A stretch of DNA of 64,000 bases. Origin: Trichopria drosophilae (taxonomy: Eukaryota; Arthropoda; Insecta; Hymenoptera; Diapriidae). Where the stretch lies: NCBI GenBank assembly GCA_030407085.1, contig CM059585.1, positions 120,817,030-120,881,029 on the forward strand. Reading direction: 5' to 3'. Positions 35,156 through 46,497 of the stretch are shown here, one piece after another (positions within the stretch are counted from its first letter, which is position 1; every line of letters starts with the position of its first letter). Both the position numbers and the translations under genes were made by a program. The notes below the pieces were generated by a model. That model was not told where the DNA came from. It made no database searches and saw only the letters and a program-made list of their open reading frames with translations.

Positions 35156-37290
35156 GTTCTACTTATATAAAATGAAAATACAACGAAATCGTTGCTACAA
35201 AACGTTACAGATGTCATGTGTCTAGTACAAAATAATTGTTCAAAGACAAACATTTTTAAAACGACGACCTTAACTTTATAATGTTACATAGTTTTTTTTA
35301 TTTATTCGATAGTTTCGATTTGCCCCGTTTTCCCCTATACTAAAAAAGTGTAAAAAAAATATCGAAAATGTTTGCAGTCATTGAATACGTTTTTAGTAAG
35401 CTCTATGATTTTTTTAGCTTAGGTTAATTTAAAAAATCGACTAGATTTTTAAAAATATTATATGTAATTAAAATTCACCAATAACAGCTTTCTAACCCCC
35501 TTAAATACATACTTTTTATAAAATAAGAATACTTAGAGCCCTATTAGTTAGTAGAATATTGTTGTAGTTTAGTTTTCAATCATTTATAATCATAATTTCT
35601 TATTATTTGAAATTGTTAAGTAAACTTTTGATTTTCTTTAAATCCAGCAAAACTGAATTAAATTAAGAAAAGATAAGCCAATCTTGAAGGCTTTCACATT
35701 AAAAATTTTGAATTGACACGAGACGATACTTATCATTTTTGAAAATAGAATTCCGATAATAATAAAATACTGCACATTTTAAATCCATTTCGTACAAAAA
35801 TACTGCTGATATTTCCTTGAAAGATATGATAATACAAATTCGAAGGCGATATTGATATGATTAAGTACTGTTAATCCTGAATGTTTCAAATTATTTTTTT
35901 TTTATTTACGAAAAAGTATTTATTATATCTCTACTGAAAGAATCTGTTTCGTCGATATTAATAATACTAAACTTTTCTTATTATTTCAATTTCTTTATTT
36001 TTTAGCAAACAAAAATCGGTTCAAATAGATTCAGATTTTGCATTATTTTGAATTATTCTGAATGAACTTTTTGAATCCCTGGAGAGTAATTCACGAATGT
36101 TTTTGAATATGTACTGCGAGTTTTTATTACATCTTAGTTCAGGATTATTTTGAGTAAATAAGTAATTAAACCTCCATTTTGAAACCGAAATTTCGCTTCT
36201 GCATAATGCCCTAGTGTTTCCACTAGCTGGTATACATATAACTATAGTCGAAATCGCCAAACTTTATGTATACCGTGAAAAATGAAATTTAATTTCACCA
36301 CATTACGTTGGTAAAAATTAAGCTTATGTTGAACGTGGTAATCGTCCCACTTTTAATGTCGTAAGTTTCCTTTTTGGCAGTTGTAATTTTACCAATTTTT
36401 GGTGTGTTTTTCTTTCGAATGGTAAAATTACCACTTCAGTGTGAGCTCGATTTTGACCAACCATATGGTAAAATTACAACGCGTTGTAAAATTCCTGATA
36501 TCCAAAGATAACAACGCAACGTTACCTTCAATAATATTATAACGCGTTTTATCATCTACTACGTAAAGATACATACAAAACGTTGTAAAGTTTCTAACTT
36601 TACGTAGAAACTTTACAACGTTGAACGTGGACATATTACCAAATATTTACAAATGAAAATTACAACAGATTTGTAAAATGCATTGTCACTTTTAACAGTG
36701 GAGTGTCCAGAAATTGACACTTAGTGCATACATATACTTTCGTTTTCATTTGTATGAATTCAAAATTTTTAAGCATGGCAAGAGCGTTTTGAATTTATCA
36801 CGGAAGTATTTTCAATACATCTGCAAAAATTTTAAATAATTCCGAATATAGAAAGACTGGAAAAGTTTCAGAAAGTGAATTCTGACATTGAGCACAACGT
36901 TATTTTGAATACTTTTCAATCGATTTTCGTTTGCTGGGTTGTGACTGGTAAATATCGAAGCGTAAAAATGAGTGTCCAAGAGTGCAAACGCTTCTTGCAC
37001 GCCTTGATAAAAATGTCACACTTACATGTTTACGAGGAGTTAGCGCTAATAACCAAATCAACATCATCGTTCAAGGATGCACTATCTACATACGCACATG
37101 CGCCGCGATTAGAATTAAAATGTGCTAATTAGAGCATAGTATATCATTCTAGCTTAGGTTAAGTCATGGTGGAAGAAATAAATTTTCGTTGTTTTATCGT
37201 TATATCGTTATGCCGTCCTATTGTAATATCTTTACTGTGATATGTTATACCGTCGTAATGCGATACTTTTTATAGTCATACTGTTATATT
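35156..37290. other. AT-rich intergenic DNA with a short hairpin
   Basis: A perfect 17-bp hairpin (arms 36,579-36,595 and 36,606-36,622, loop 10 nt) lies in a region repeating GTAAAATTAC and GTTGTAA words (36,270-36,700). This is probably part of a small non-autonomous repeat. No gene was recognised. Confidence 0.4.
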
Positions 37291-38226
37291 TACGTATGGT
37301 AAATCTTCCGATGAACTACATCCTCTAAAAAATAATTCGATACACTCTTTTTGGACGTATTTTTGGCCCCTTTATGGTTTATAGATTACGAATATGACAA
37401 TCAAAATTGGGGGTCAGATAAACTGAAGCCGCAAAAAATCGTGTATTTTTTAAATTTTTTGAATTTTTTTCAAAAGTAAAAACTGTACGAAAAAATGTTT
37501 CAACCAAAAAATGTCCAGCGGAAAATTCTCTGCAAAAAATGTTTTATACGATTTCTTCCTTATGTGCACGGTAAGCTCATAAATGAGCAACAAACGTGGC
37601 CATGAAGCATTCTCCTGAAGTACGTGCATTTATTGTATTCCAATTCTATGTAGTTACCTGTTCTGCCGCTAGGCTGTATTCTCTCTCGACACTACAATGG
37701 ATTTCTTGTTCTTCTTGGTTCTTGGGGGCTCTAAATTCTAGAGGTGTATATTTTTACCTAGGGGTGCTTGCATACGGGGGGCTTCGTCCCAGACCCCTCT
37801 TTTTACTCTACCCTAACCTATAACCAATAAGTACGTGTGACGAACCACGTCTAGTGTCAGAGTAATTAAATACACAGAATACAAGTATAATAAATGCACA
37901 TACTTGAGGAGAATCCTTCATGGCCACGTTCGTTGCTCATATACGAGCTTACTGGTGCACATTAGGAAGAAAGTGTATTTAACCTTTTTTTGTAGAGAAT
38001 TTTCCGCTGTACATTTTTTTGAAACATTTTACCTTACATTTTTTATTTTCGGAAATAAATTAAAAAAACTAAGGTAATACACGATGTTTTTTAAGATGGC
38101 GGCTTCAGTTTATCTGACCGCCTATTTTTATGGTCATATTCGTAATCGGGGGACAAAAATACGTCGAAAAAGTGTGTCAAATTTTTTTTAAGAGGATGTA
38201 ATTCATCGAAAGGAATACCTTACGTA
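37291..38226. mobile_element. Fold-back element with arms of about 300 bp
   Basis: Both ends begin TACGTA. The left end reads on to GGTAAATCTTCCGATGAA and the right complement to GGTATTCCTTTCGATGAA. The arms stay alignable for about 300 bp, up to GGCCATGAAGCATTCTCC at 37,600 and its partner at 37,911. The centre (37,620-37,905) holds a GC-rich CGGGGGGCTTCGTCCCAGAC block at 37,773-37,792 followed by CCTAACCTATAACCAATAAG. No transposase was found. Confidence 0.8.
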
Positions 38227-38312
38227 TTAATAATGTTTTTATACATTTTTATATTTACATATTCTCATATCTTCATATTTTCGTACTATTATATCTTTAT
38301 TGTATATCTTGT

Positions 38313-39840
38313 AGGTACGGATGACATCCCTCTGAGTTTTTTGGTCAAAGCTTTTCCTGCAATTGCCTCACATTTGGTTGATCTTATAAACCTCTCGTTC
38401 AATACCGCCACTTTTCCCACAGACTGGAAGAAAACAATATTAATTCCCTTAAGTAAGGTGAGGAACCCTACTGGACCCTTCGACTATCGTTTGATTGCTA
38501 TTCTTTGCGCACTCTCAAAACTTGTAGAACGCCTTGCTTATAATCAGATTACTGTCTTCTTAAACAAGACAAATTGGCTAGACTCTCATCAGTCTGGTTT
38601 TCGAAGAGGCTATAGTACGCAAACAGCCCTGCTTATGGTTACCGATTATTGTCGTATGGCCATTGACGAAAGAATGATTGTCATTATTATCTTATTCGAC
38701 TTTAGTAAGGCATTCGATCTCGTAGATCATGAACTACTTGCCAAGAAAATGAAGTCTGCAAACTTCTCTAGCTTGGCTCTTGCTTGGATTATGTCCTATT
38801 TGTCGGGGCGTTCTCAAGCTGTTTTGGGCTATGATGGTAAGTTATCTCCGTGGTTGCCAACCAATGGCGGAGTGCCACAGGGCTCTGTTCTTGGACCGCT
38901 GCTTTTCTCTATATTTATTAATGATTTACCTGGGGTACTTCAGCATTCATGCCACATGATATATGCAGATGATACGCAAATATTCCTTAAATGTCGTCCT
39001 TCTGAGATCAACAGTGCGATTTTGCGTATAGCAACAGATGCCGAGCGGTTTTGTGACTGGGCTGCGGAGAACAAGCTTATGATCAACTTTGAGAAGACCA
39101 AAGCAATGCTAGTGGGTAGCTCGTACTACATCAACTATGATTTAACTACCTTGACAGCCATATCTATTCGTGGGCGTCCTATTCCATGGGTAAAATCGAC
39201 AAAGAATTTAGGGGTTATTATTGACTCTACTCTTTCCTGGAACGAGCATATAACGCATATCTCTAAGAAAGTATACTGCATTACTCGGCAGCTAAGAGCT
39301 AATCAGAGTGCGCTGCCTCTCGATCTACGCAAACAGCTTATTTCTTCGCTAATTATGCCCTACTTAGACTATTGTTGCTCCGTCTACAATGACCTTAATA
39401 CCACTCAAAAAACGAGAGTTGAGCGGTTGCTCAATGTAGGCATTCGATTTATATTTTGTCTTCGTCGTAGTGATCATATCACCCCGTACAGAACTAAGCT
39501 TGGTTGGCTCACTGCAGCGTCAAGACGCTTGTATTTTATCGGGATGGTAGTCTTTAGCGTCTTCAAAACTGGCACCCCCACCTATCTCTATAATCAATAT
39601 GTATGGCGTCATAATAAATATGACCGTCAACCTAGAACGGGCTCTAATGATCTCATAATCCCTAAGTACAGGACAGAGACTTATGCCAACTCATTCTACG
39701 TTACCTCCATCAGACTGTGGAATGCTCTACCATTTGAGCTTAAAAAGTGCGTCAGCATCGGTGCCTTTAGTACCAAGCTCATGCGTTTTCTTTTTGAGCT
39801 GGACACGTCTGGCCGTTCGCTATTTACTATTGTAACGTGA
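38313..39840 (+). pseudogene. Reverse transcriptase of a CR1/Jockey-type LINE, N-terminally truncated
   Basis: The frame is open from 38,233, but only the part from 38,313 belongs to the LINE. Family motifs in order are SKLVERL, QSGFRRGYSTQTALL, DFSKAFDLVDHELL (first catalytic Asp), GVPQGSVLGPLLFSIFIND, the catalytic YADD box at 38,962-38,973 and NLGVIID. No RNase H domain follows, which separates it from I-clade elements. The frame itself is uninterrupted up to the TGA at 39838-39840. This suggests a fairly young copy that cannot move on its own because its 5' half is gone. Confidence 0.85.
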
Positions 39841-40073
39841 ATATTTGTATTTTCATTATACTTTTATTGTTAGTATTGCGTCACCTACAGTGTTTTAGCT
39901 TATACTTAAATAATTCTAACCATTTATATCTGTACATTGTAATTCTGATTATTGTATCTCTTTTCTTTTTTCACTTATTATTTTATACTTTGTAATATCT
40001 ACATGTAGTTGGCCAAAGAAGGGTACACTTCAAGCCAAAGTTTTATTAAATAAATAAATAAATAAATAAATAA
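38313..40073 (+). mobile_element. 5'-truncated non-LTR retrotransposon (CR1/Jockey-type)
   Basis: ATCTTGT at 38306-38312 recurs at 40074-40080, after an (AAAT)n tail, giving a 7-bp target duplication and fixing both ends. The coding part is the reverse transcriptase only; the endonuclease and first ORF are missing, as expected for 5' truncation. A 3' UTR of about 200 bp leads into the tail. Confidence 0.85.
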
Positions 40074-40080
40074 ATCTTGT

Positions 40081-40428
40081 TATATATTAATTCATATCAT
40101 TCCATCATATATTGTACGCGTGATCACAATTATGTTCACCGAGATGCACAAACAATGATCATCGTAATCACATCATCAATCACAAATTAATTAGATCAGT
40201 TTTTAGTTTTTATGTGTCGCATGTTCAAAATCTCTAAATTCACGCTTTGTTTGTCACTGATGCGTATTCTAAGCGTTCTATAAGCGTGAAATTATTCATA
40301 TGCCCGATCTTTTATTCGCATGGGAAAGTCATAACGGCGCTTTACCTATAAGCGGAATTTTTGTGAACACTGGCAGAAAGAGGGCCAAATAATTTTCATA
40401 AAAATTCCGGTAGGTAAGGCGCCACTAG
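40081..40428. other. Intergenic DNA, nothing recognised
   Basis: Unremarkable AT-rich sequence between the LINE and the next inverted-repeat element. Confidence 0.4.
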
Positions 40429-41064
40429 TGACCTATTCAAGTTGAATCTAAGTTTAAGTTTGCGGGATAGATGGAGCCACCGTCGCGCCGCCATGTTGAA
40501 AAACGTCAGTTTATCATTTTTTAAAAGTATCTCGCTTTAGACGAGTCGTACGCTAAAAATATGTTGTATAAATTTTGTTAAAAATTAAATTCTCTACAAT
40601 TTTTGTTTGAAACTTTTTTTTTCGTGAAATTAATATTTAAAAAAATTAGGAGCTAAAAAATAAAAAATGCGTGTTTCTGAAATAGTTTTTGCTAATTATC
40701 TCGCTCCGGCGTCAGTTCCTGGTAAAAACAGTTACTTTTAAAGTTAGAGCACAAAATTCTGTATAATTTAAACAAAAAATTTATTGAAATCAGATAATAT
40801 TTGACTGAGTTTTCTCAAATTTTTTTTAAATTATACAGAATTTTGTGCCTTACAACTTTGAAACTAACTGTTTTTACAAGAAAATGACGCCGGAGCGAGA
40901 TAATTCGCAAAAACAATTTTAGAAACATGCATTTTTTACTTTTTAGCTCCTAATTTTTTTAAATATTAATTTTACGAAAAAAAGTTTCAAACGAAAGTTG
41001 TAGAGAATTTAACGGTGCCTCCATCTATCCCGCAAACTTAAACTTAGATTCAATTATCGACCTC
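40429..41064. mobile_element. Fold-back MITE with arms of about 250 bp
   Basis: Both ends share TTGAATCTAAGTTTAAGTTT followed by GCGGGATAGATGGAG. Inner blocks match too: AAATTCTCTACAA and TTTGTTTGAAAC; TTAGGAGCTAAAAA; ATTATCTCGCTCCGGCGTCA; and CACAAAATTCTGTATAATTT. The left arm has an extra segment near 40,485-40,550. No coding capacity. Confidence 0.8.
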
Positions 41065-41169
41065 TTACAGGAAAATGAAAAAAAAAATGGACAGGGTGAT
41101 TTTTTGGAAGGTCAATGTACGATTTGACTGGACTGGACTAATAGACTGACGACCACATTGAGAAAATCC

Positions 41170-41310
41170 GTAAAATTCGGCAACAGAGAATCTCTCTAAG
41201 GAACTTTTGATATTTCGTGCTTGATTTAAATTGTCTTTCCGTCTTTGCGGAATGAAGCATAAACTAACAAAATTGCTTAGAAAGATTCTCCGTTGTCGGT
41301 TTTGGCCAAC
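41170..41310. repeat. Small hairpin repeat
   Basis: Inverted words CGGCAACAGAGAATCTCTCT (41,178-41,197) and their partner at about 41,275-41,300 enclose a loop of about 80 nt. The 89-codon minus frame across it is not supported as a gene. Confidence 0.5.
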
Positions 41311-41560
41311 GCGGTCACCATCCATTAGATTCATGAAACTCGTGACCGAATCTCTGTAGTGTCCATCCGAGTAAATTTAATTGTTTTGTAAAAAAAAAAA
41401 TAGAATATTAAAAAGTGTCATTCCTTGTTAAAAATCATGTCATGACAGAGAATGTATTGTATGTACTTGTCCTGATTTTATATTCACACTTGTATTTTTC
41501 ATTTTATGTAAAATTTCTTTGCGCTACGATTGGCTCAAATTCACCCTTAAGGGGTTTCTA

Positions 41561-41807
41561 AAATGCTCCGCTGATAAGGTAGAAATTTTCACAAAAACCT
41601 GTAAATAAAAAATTTTTTATATGCGGACTCTTACAGAATGCCAAAGAAGTTAATTAAGAATTGACCGAGAGTTATTGGAAATAAATAAAAATCACTTATT
41701 TCCAATAGTTCTTTTTCAATTCCTAATTAGTTTGTTTTATGGTTAATTGTTACATTTTTAATATTTCGATTTTCAATATAAATTTCTACCTTATCAGAGG
41801 AGCACTT
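41561..41807. mobile_element. Mariner-type MITE with TA duplication
   Basis: TA flanks both ends (41559-41560 and 41808-41809). Inverted ends AAATGCTCCGCTGATAAGGT and, as complement of the right end, AAGTGCTCCTCTGATAAGGT match over about 28 bp. A second, inner hairpin is centred at about 41,692. Length 247 bp. Confidence 0.75.
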
Positions 41808-41809
41808 TA

Positions 41810-42900
41810 GCAATGTAAACAAAGAAAATTTTGTATTTCTTGTATCACGTATTCATAAAGAGTAAACGATTTAAATAAAGTATAGTTTAGGGGACTATCA
41901 GATAAAAAATGATAAGTTCACAATCTAGTTTAAAATAAAAATTCAGGTAAATCGAGAATATTAACGTCATTGCACGTGCTCGCGATCGTATAAAAACATG
42001 AGATTGGTATACACGGAATTATTTTTATCGTTTTATGGTCGGCGATAAGCGATAGAAGGAAGATAATTCTCTAGATAAAATGATATAAACCAATGACATA
42101 AAATTGTTAATCGAGGAAAATTAATTTACAATGGCATTATTATTAAATGTAATATTTAAATTGTCGTTTCCTCAAGAAGCCATGCAATAAAAAGTGCTGC
42201 AAATAGCTGAAAATTTAATATTTTATAAGAAATGATGAAAAATTTCTTTGTGGTGATCCTTTACTCATGAATTTTAAAAATAGTTATTAACTGACCTACA
42301 TTTAACGTATTTAAGACGCTAAAAAAAAACTCAAATGTACTCTTCTCGACAATCTATTAGTAAATGTAAAATTAGCTTACGATGTAGAAAATCTACGGAG
42401 TGGTATTTGTAGGAGTGATAGTATCCCACATTTTCAACTCCATTTGTCTTTACCCTAGTTGACATCTTGGCAACTATTTTGTAAAAATAAATGTAACCAA
42501 AAAGACACGCCGAATATCACTTTAAGAGTACTTTGTAAAAAATGTCATCACTGAAACATAGTACACTTCCCCTTCATGCTACGAAACTGAAGTTGAGTTT
42601 TCTTCTATCACTCTCATTATCGCGGCTCTGACTGAGAAAAAAAGACGCCTTAGGGCTGAAAACATACTAGAATTAACGACCTCTTATCAGCTTCTATTCA
42701 GCATGCTTCTGTTTGCAAACCTTCTTTCACGGAAGAGACGCTAACAGTTTTCTTTTATTTTTTATAATCATGACTGATTGGACTAAACTTGTGACATTTC
42801 ATTCTTATCAAAATGATTTTCGACCAAGATTAAATTCTATGAAATTTGGTATTATTAAGTAAAATCATGAAAATTAATTTATTCGACCGTTCATAGTTAA
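41810..42900. other. AT-rich intergenic DNA, nothing recognised
   Basis: No open frame or repeat family could be supported. Confidence 0.4.
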
Positions 42901-43430
42901 ATAATTACATAAATTCAAAATTAATATCCGGTAATACAGTCTATTAGACATAAAAAAAAATGATTTTACTTAAAAATAAGGTATTACTAAGTACATATAG
43001 AATGTGTACACGATATCTCGTCACTGATTTAATTCTATTGTACTCTAATTGTGTTTTTAATATTCCTCCGCTATTAAAACGCATAAAATTACAATCATTA
43101 CGAAACCATATACACATCTAAGGCAAAGTATACTGGGTTCGCCTTACTGACGAGTCCACCTATACTTGGGACGAAACGTGTGTTTTTTACAATAGGCATT
43201 TTGTTCATATATTATCGCCAGAGGGAAACTGAATCTATTAATCAAGTAACATTAGATATCCAGACATTTTAATCATAATTCAGTGGCAATAATATCTCAT
43301 ATTTTTTTGATTATTTCCATGCATTTTTCACATATTACATGGTGTACATCCACAGCCCATTGTTGATATTTACATTTTATTTATGTCTAATAGACCGAAT
43401 TACGGAATATTAATTTTCAATTTTGTATTA
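42901..43430. mobile_element. Inverted-repeat element that carries a hammerhead ribozyme
   Basis: The flanks are imperfect inverted repeats of about 55 bp. The left one (42,901-42,955) contains AAAATTAATATCCGGTAATA and GTCTATTAGACATAAA; the right one (43,373-43,430) carries the complement. GTCTATTAGAC is itself palindromic. The centre holds the ribozyme at 43,111-43,184. No coding frame was seen. The target duplication is not clear. Confidence 0.6.
43111..43184 (+). ncRNA. Hammerhead ribozyme, open at stem III
   Basis: All core parts are present in order. The cleavage triplet is ATC (43,116-43,118). Stem I is a perfect 6-bp helix, TAAGGC (43,119-43,124) with GCCTTA (43,141-43,146), with a 16-nt loop. 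The conserved CTGACGA follows at 43,147-43,153. Stem II is GTCC/GGAC (43,154-43,157 with 43,169-43,172), loop 11 nt. GAAA follows at 43,173-43,176. Stem III pairs ACACA-T (43,112-43,117) with A-C-GTGTG around 43,176-43,182, with one A-C mismatch next to the core. Cleavage is predicted after 43,118. The mismatch could weaken activity. Confidence 0.8.
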
Positions 43431-43551
43431 TTGTATAAAGTGGAAGTAATAATTTGTACTTTTAGGAAAAAGAAATATTTTATTATAATTTTGTTTATAA
43501 AAATAACATTTATATATACACTATACTTATATTATCACTAAATCTATACAA

Positions 43552-45189
43552 CTAGAAGTTTACCAAGTCGATCGAAGCACTTGTTTCATAATATTCATCG
43601 GAGGGTGTTCCTTTCAAAGGTGAAATATGCATTGATGATAAGGTCATCTTACCGAATAGTGTATCTGCGTGTTTCTAAAATAAGATCATGTTATAAATTG
43701 CAACGAGTCTCCTGTCTGAATAAATGTATGCGCACGTACCTTCAATATTTTACGGGCATCAAACGATATCGAGGAATAAGCAGCGTTGGTTTTTTTTTCA
43801 ACGAATTTTGCATTCATTGCAGTCATGTGCAGTTTAACTCTGTCGTACTGATTCTTTGCTAAGCCTGTGTTAAAAAATAATTGTTCTCGATTAGTAAAAA
43901 TCAATTGGTAATGAAAATAAGACGTCAATACCTAGTTTAACAAAGTACTCCAGTACTTTGTCAGATATATCTTGAAGACAGCCAGTATCGTCTATTATTC
44001 TTATGTACAATACTTTTACCTCCGTAGGATCATCGTTCATACATTCCACCCCTCGAAATTCTACATTTAGAGGTCCGCTTTCTCTTACGATGGGTCTGCA
44101 AGGTATATTATGATTTTAGCTTTTTAAAATCAACTACTCAAAAATAAACCTACGCAATAATGTTACGTTGACATATTTCCAATGCTTCGGCTGCTTTCCT
44201 CTCATCTTCTTCATCTAATAAAACCAGCGTTGTTATAGTTAAATGCAATTTTGTAGGGTACACAAACAAATCTTCGCAGATGTCTTTCGACCCTTTTCCA
44301 CAGTTTTCAAGAACATCTTTTTTAAACTTATTAAAACCGTCGACGATGTCATTGTGATTGCTGGGTATTGAAATGAAATGCGTTTCTTTTAGTTTACTTC
44401 TAGACATTTCAATTAACATGTCAAGCCTGCATCTCGCTGCTGTTATTGATTTTCGATCTGCTCCAACAATCACTAAAAGTATGTAACTTTTAGTCTTAAT
44501 TTACATGTTAATTAAGTTGTTAGTATTAATTTTCTATGCATAGAAATATTTGATAATATATTTAAGAATAATTCGTACCAATGTCACTGCTAGGTCCACA
44601 TTTTGGAACGTGAATGGTAGTTTTCGTTTCCACCTCAATTTTCTTCTTGGTCAAACCTTTTATACCAACGATAAATCGGTAAAAGATACTATAGGAAGAA
44701 AATAATATATTTTTAAGATATGTAGTTTTGATTTAGGTTACTAATACAATAATCGTTGCAAAAGCAACATATAATGTTTTTCTCAACCTCTTATTAATAA
44801 ATAATAAGTATAAGATGTAATTTCTTGGTAAGTATGGTCCTTTTACATAAATAAACAAACAATAACATTAAATACATGGGTTGTCGATTTCAACCACTAA
44901 GTATGTCATAAAGTGACATAAGTGAGCATTGCCAGGGTTTGTAGTAATAGGTTAGTAATACTTATTTCAAGACTTACTTGTTGACATGAAAGCTGTGCTT
45001 ATATCTGCACTTAGTTTCGGGTAGAATTTCCAGGTCACCGTAGCCTTCCTCGTTGTTTAATTCGTACATAGGTTCAAACGATTCTTCTACGTATGCTGCA
45101 AGTTCATTGCCTTGGGACCATGCAGGTTTGTCAAAATAACGATAACACCTTCCATCAATCCAAATTAATTCAGGTTGTAAAATATCCAT
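43552..45189 (-). CDS. ASCC1: Activating signal cointegrator 1 complex subunit 1
   Basis: This is a subunit of the ASC-1 complex, with roles in transcription co-activation and in alkylation-damage and ribosome-quality responses. It is nuclear and RNA-binding. Exons on the minus strand are 44978-45189, 44579-44688, 44154-44472, 43932-44095, 43740-43864 and 43552-43674. All junctions are GT-AG and the sum is 1,053 nt, giving 350 codons plus TAG, close to the family length. The N-terminus MDILQPELIWIDGRCYR matches the family. A KH domain follows with GIKG at about residues 79-82 (RFIVGIKGLTKKKIEVETKT). The 2H-phosphoesterase-like (AKAP7-type) domain has HLT at 184-186 and HMT at 281-283. GVECMNDDP is another family motif. 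The gene looks intact. A DRE-like TATCGATT lies just upstream at 45,194. Confidence 0.95.
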
Positions 45190-45729
45190 TGCTATCGATT
45201 CGCAATCAATCTATTCAATTTATGTAGATTGTTTTTGCTCCAATTTTTAGGTTAGTGTATTGAGTCCTTTTTTACTAATCTTTTTACTTTTGCAAGGCTT
45301 TTGCAGTGTACTGTTTACATACCTTAATAATACATATTATAAGTAAAGAAGTGATTTACTTTTACAAGATTCAATGTTAAATCAAATTGTCTTTATTTGT
45401 TGGTATCGACGGTAGAGACATCTGTTGAGGCTGCACCGGAGCAAGTGGGGAACGGGTAATCCCCACATGGGTAATCCTGCCAGGATAAGTTGATAGTATT
45501 GGTTTTATTGGCACAACTGGTTAGTTACATAGCCATGATACAAGTATTGCCCACCAGGGCGCGCGCGCTACATATACTTAAATTTAAATTCATCGGTACA
45601 GCCTTTACGTAGATTTTTCTTTTTTTCCTGTGTTGTAGTTCAAGTAATTGTAAACTATAAATAAAGGTATCACTAAACTATAATCACAGTGTACGGCAAT
45701 ACATAAATCATTAAAACTAAATATTCCGA
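45190..45729. other. Upstream flank of ASCC1 and 3' part of the I-type LINE
   Basis: The first 150 bp are the likely ASCC1 promoter. From about 45,400 to 45,729 the sequence is probably the 3' UTR of the minus-strand LINE that follows. A GCGCGCGC run lies at 45,561-45,568. No gene was recognised. Confidence 0.4.
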
Positions 45730-46497
45730 TTAATGCTTAGAATTCAGGAAGGACGCCAAAGAATATGGGCCATATTTAAGCACTTTCCGAATTTCTCTAA
45801 TTAATACTTCTCTTTGCTGTTCGTATAATTCACACTCCCAAAAAACATGATCAATCGTATCTTCATTGCTACCGCAGTCACACAACCCAGACTCCACAAT
45901 GTCTTTGCGATATAAACTGGAATTTAGAGAAGAGTGGTTGCTCCTCAATCTATTAAGAGTCACAATCACCCTTCTTGAGAAATCATGTACATGGAATACT
46001 TAATAATAATACCATGGCTTACTCGAATTATTGTAGAAATGATCAAAATAGAACATCCCTTTATTTCTACCCGCCTCAACAATTTCTTTTTCGTTTTCAG
46101 CTTTACCTTTTCTTTTAAACAGAGAGAAAAAATCGCTAGAGGGAATAGGTTCATTTAACAAATATCCTTCCCTGGCCGCAAACTTAGCATTTTCATCTGC
46201 CTTCTCATTGCCTATCAGTCCCACATGGGCCGGTATCCATGTAAGCTGTATATAGAGGCCCAACTTATTGGCCATAGCCAATATCTGTCTTATGTTAATC
46301 ATAATAGCAGATGAGCCATGATTATTATATCTTTCTAATGATTTGAGTGCGCTCTTTGAATCTGAAAAAATAATCGTTCTCTTTCTCTTATTTATAATGA
46401 CTCTATCTATAGCCTGTAGTAATGTTAAACACTCTGCTGTGAATATGGATGCTGAATCTAGCACCCTAAACAGGCAGCAGTACTCCGCATCGACACT

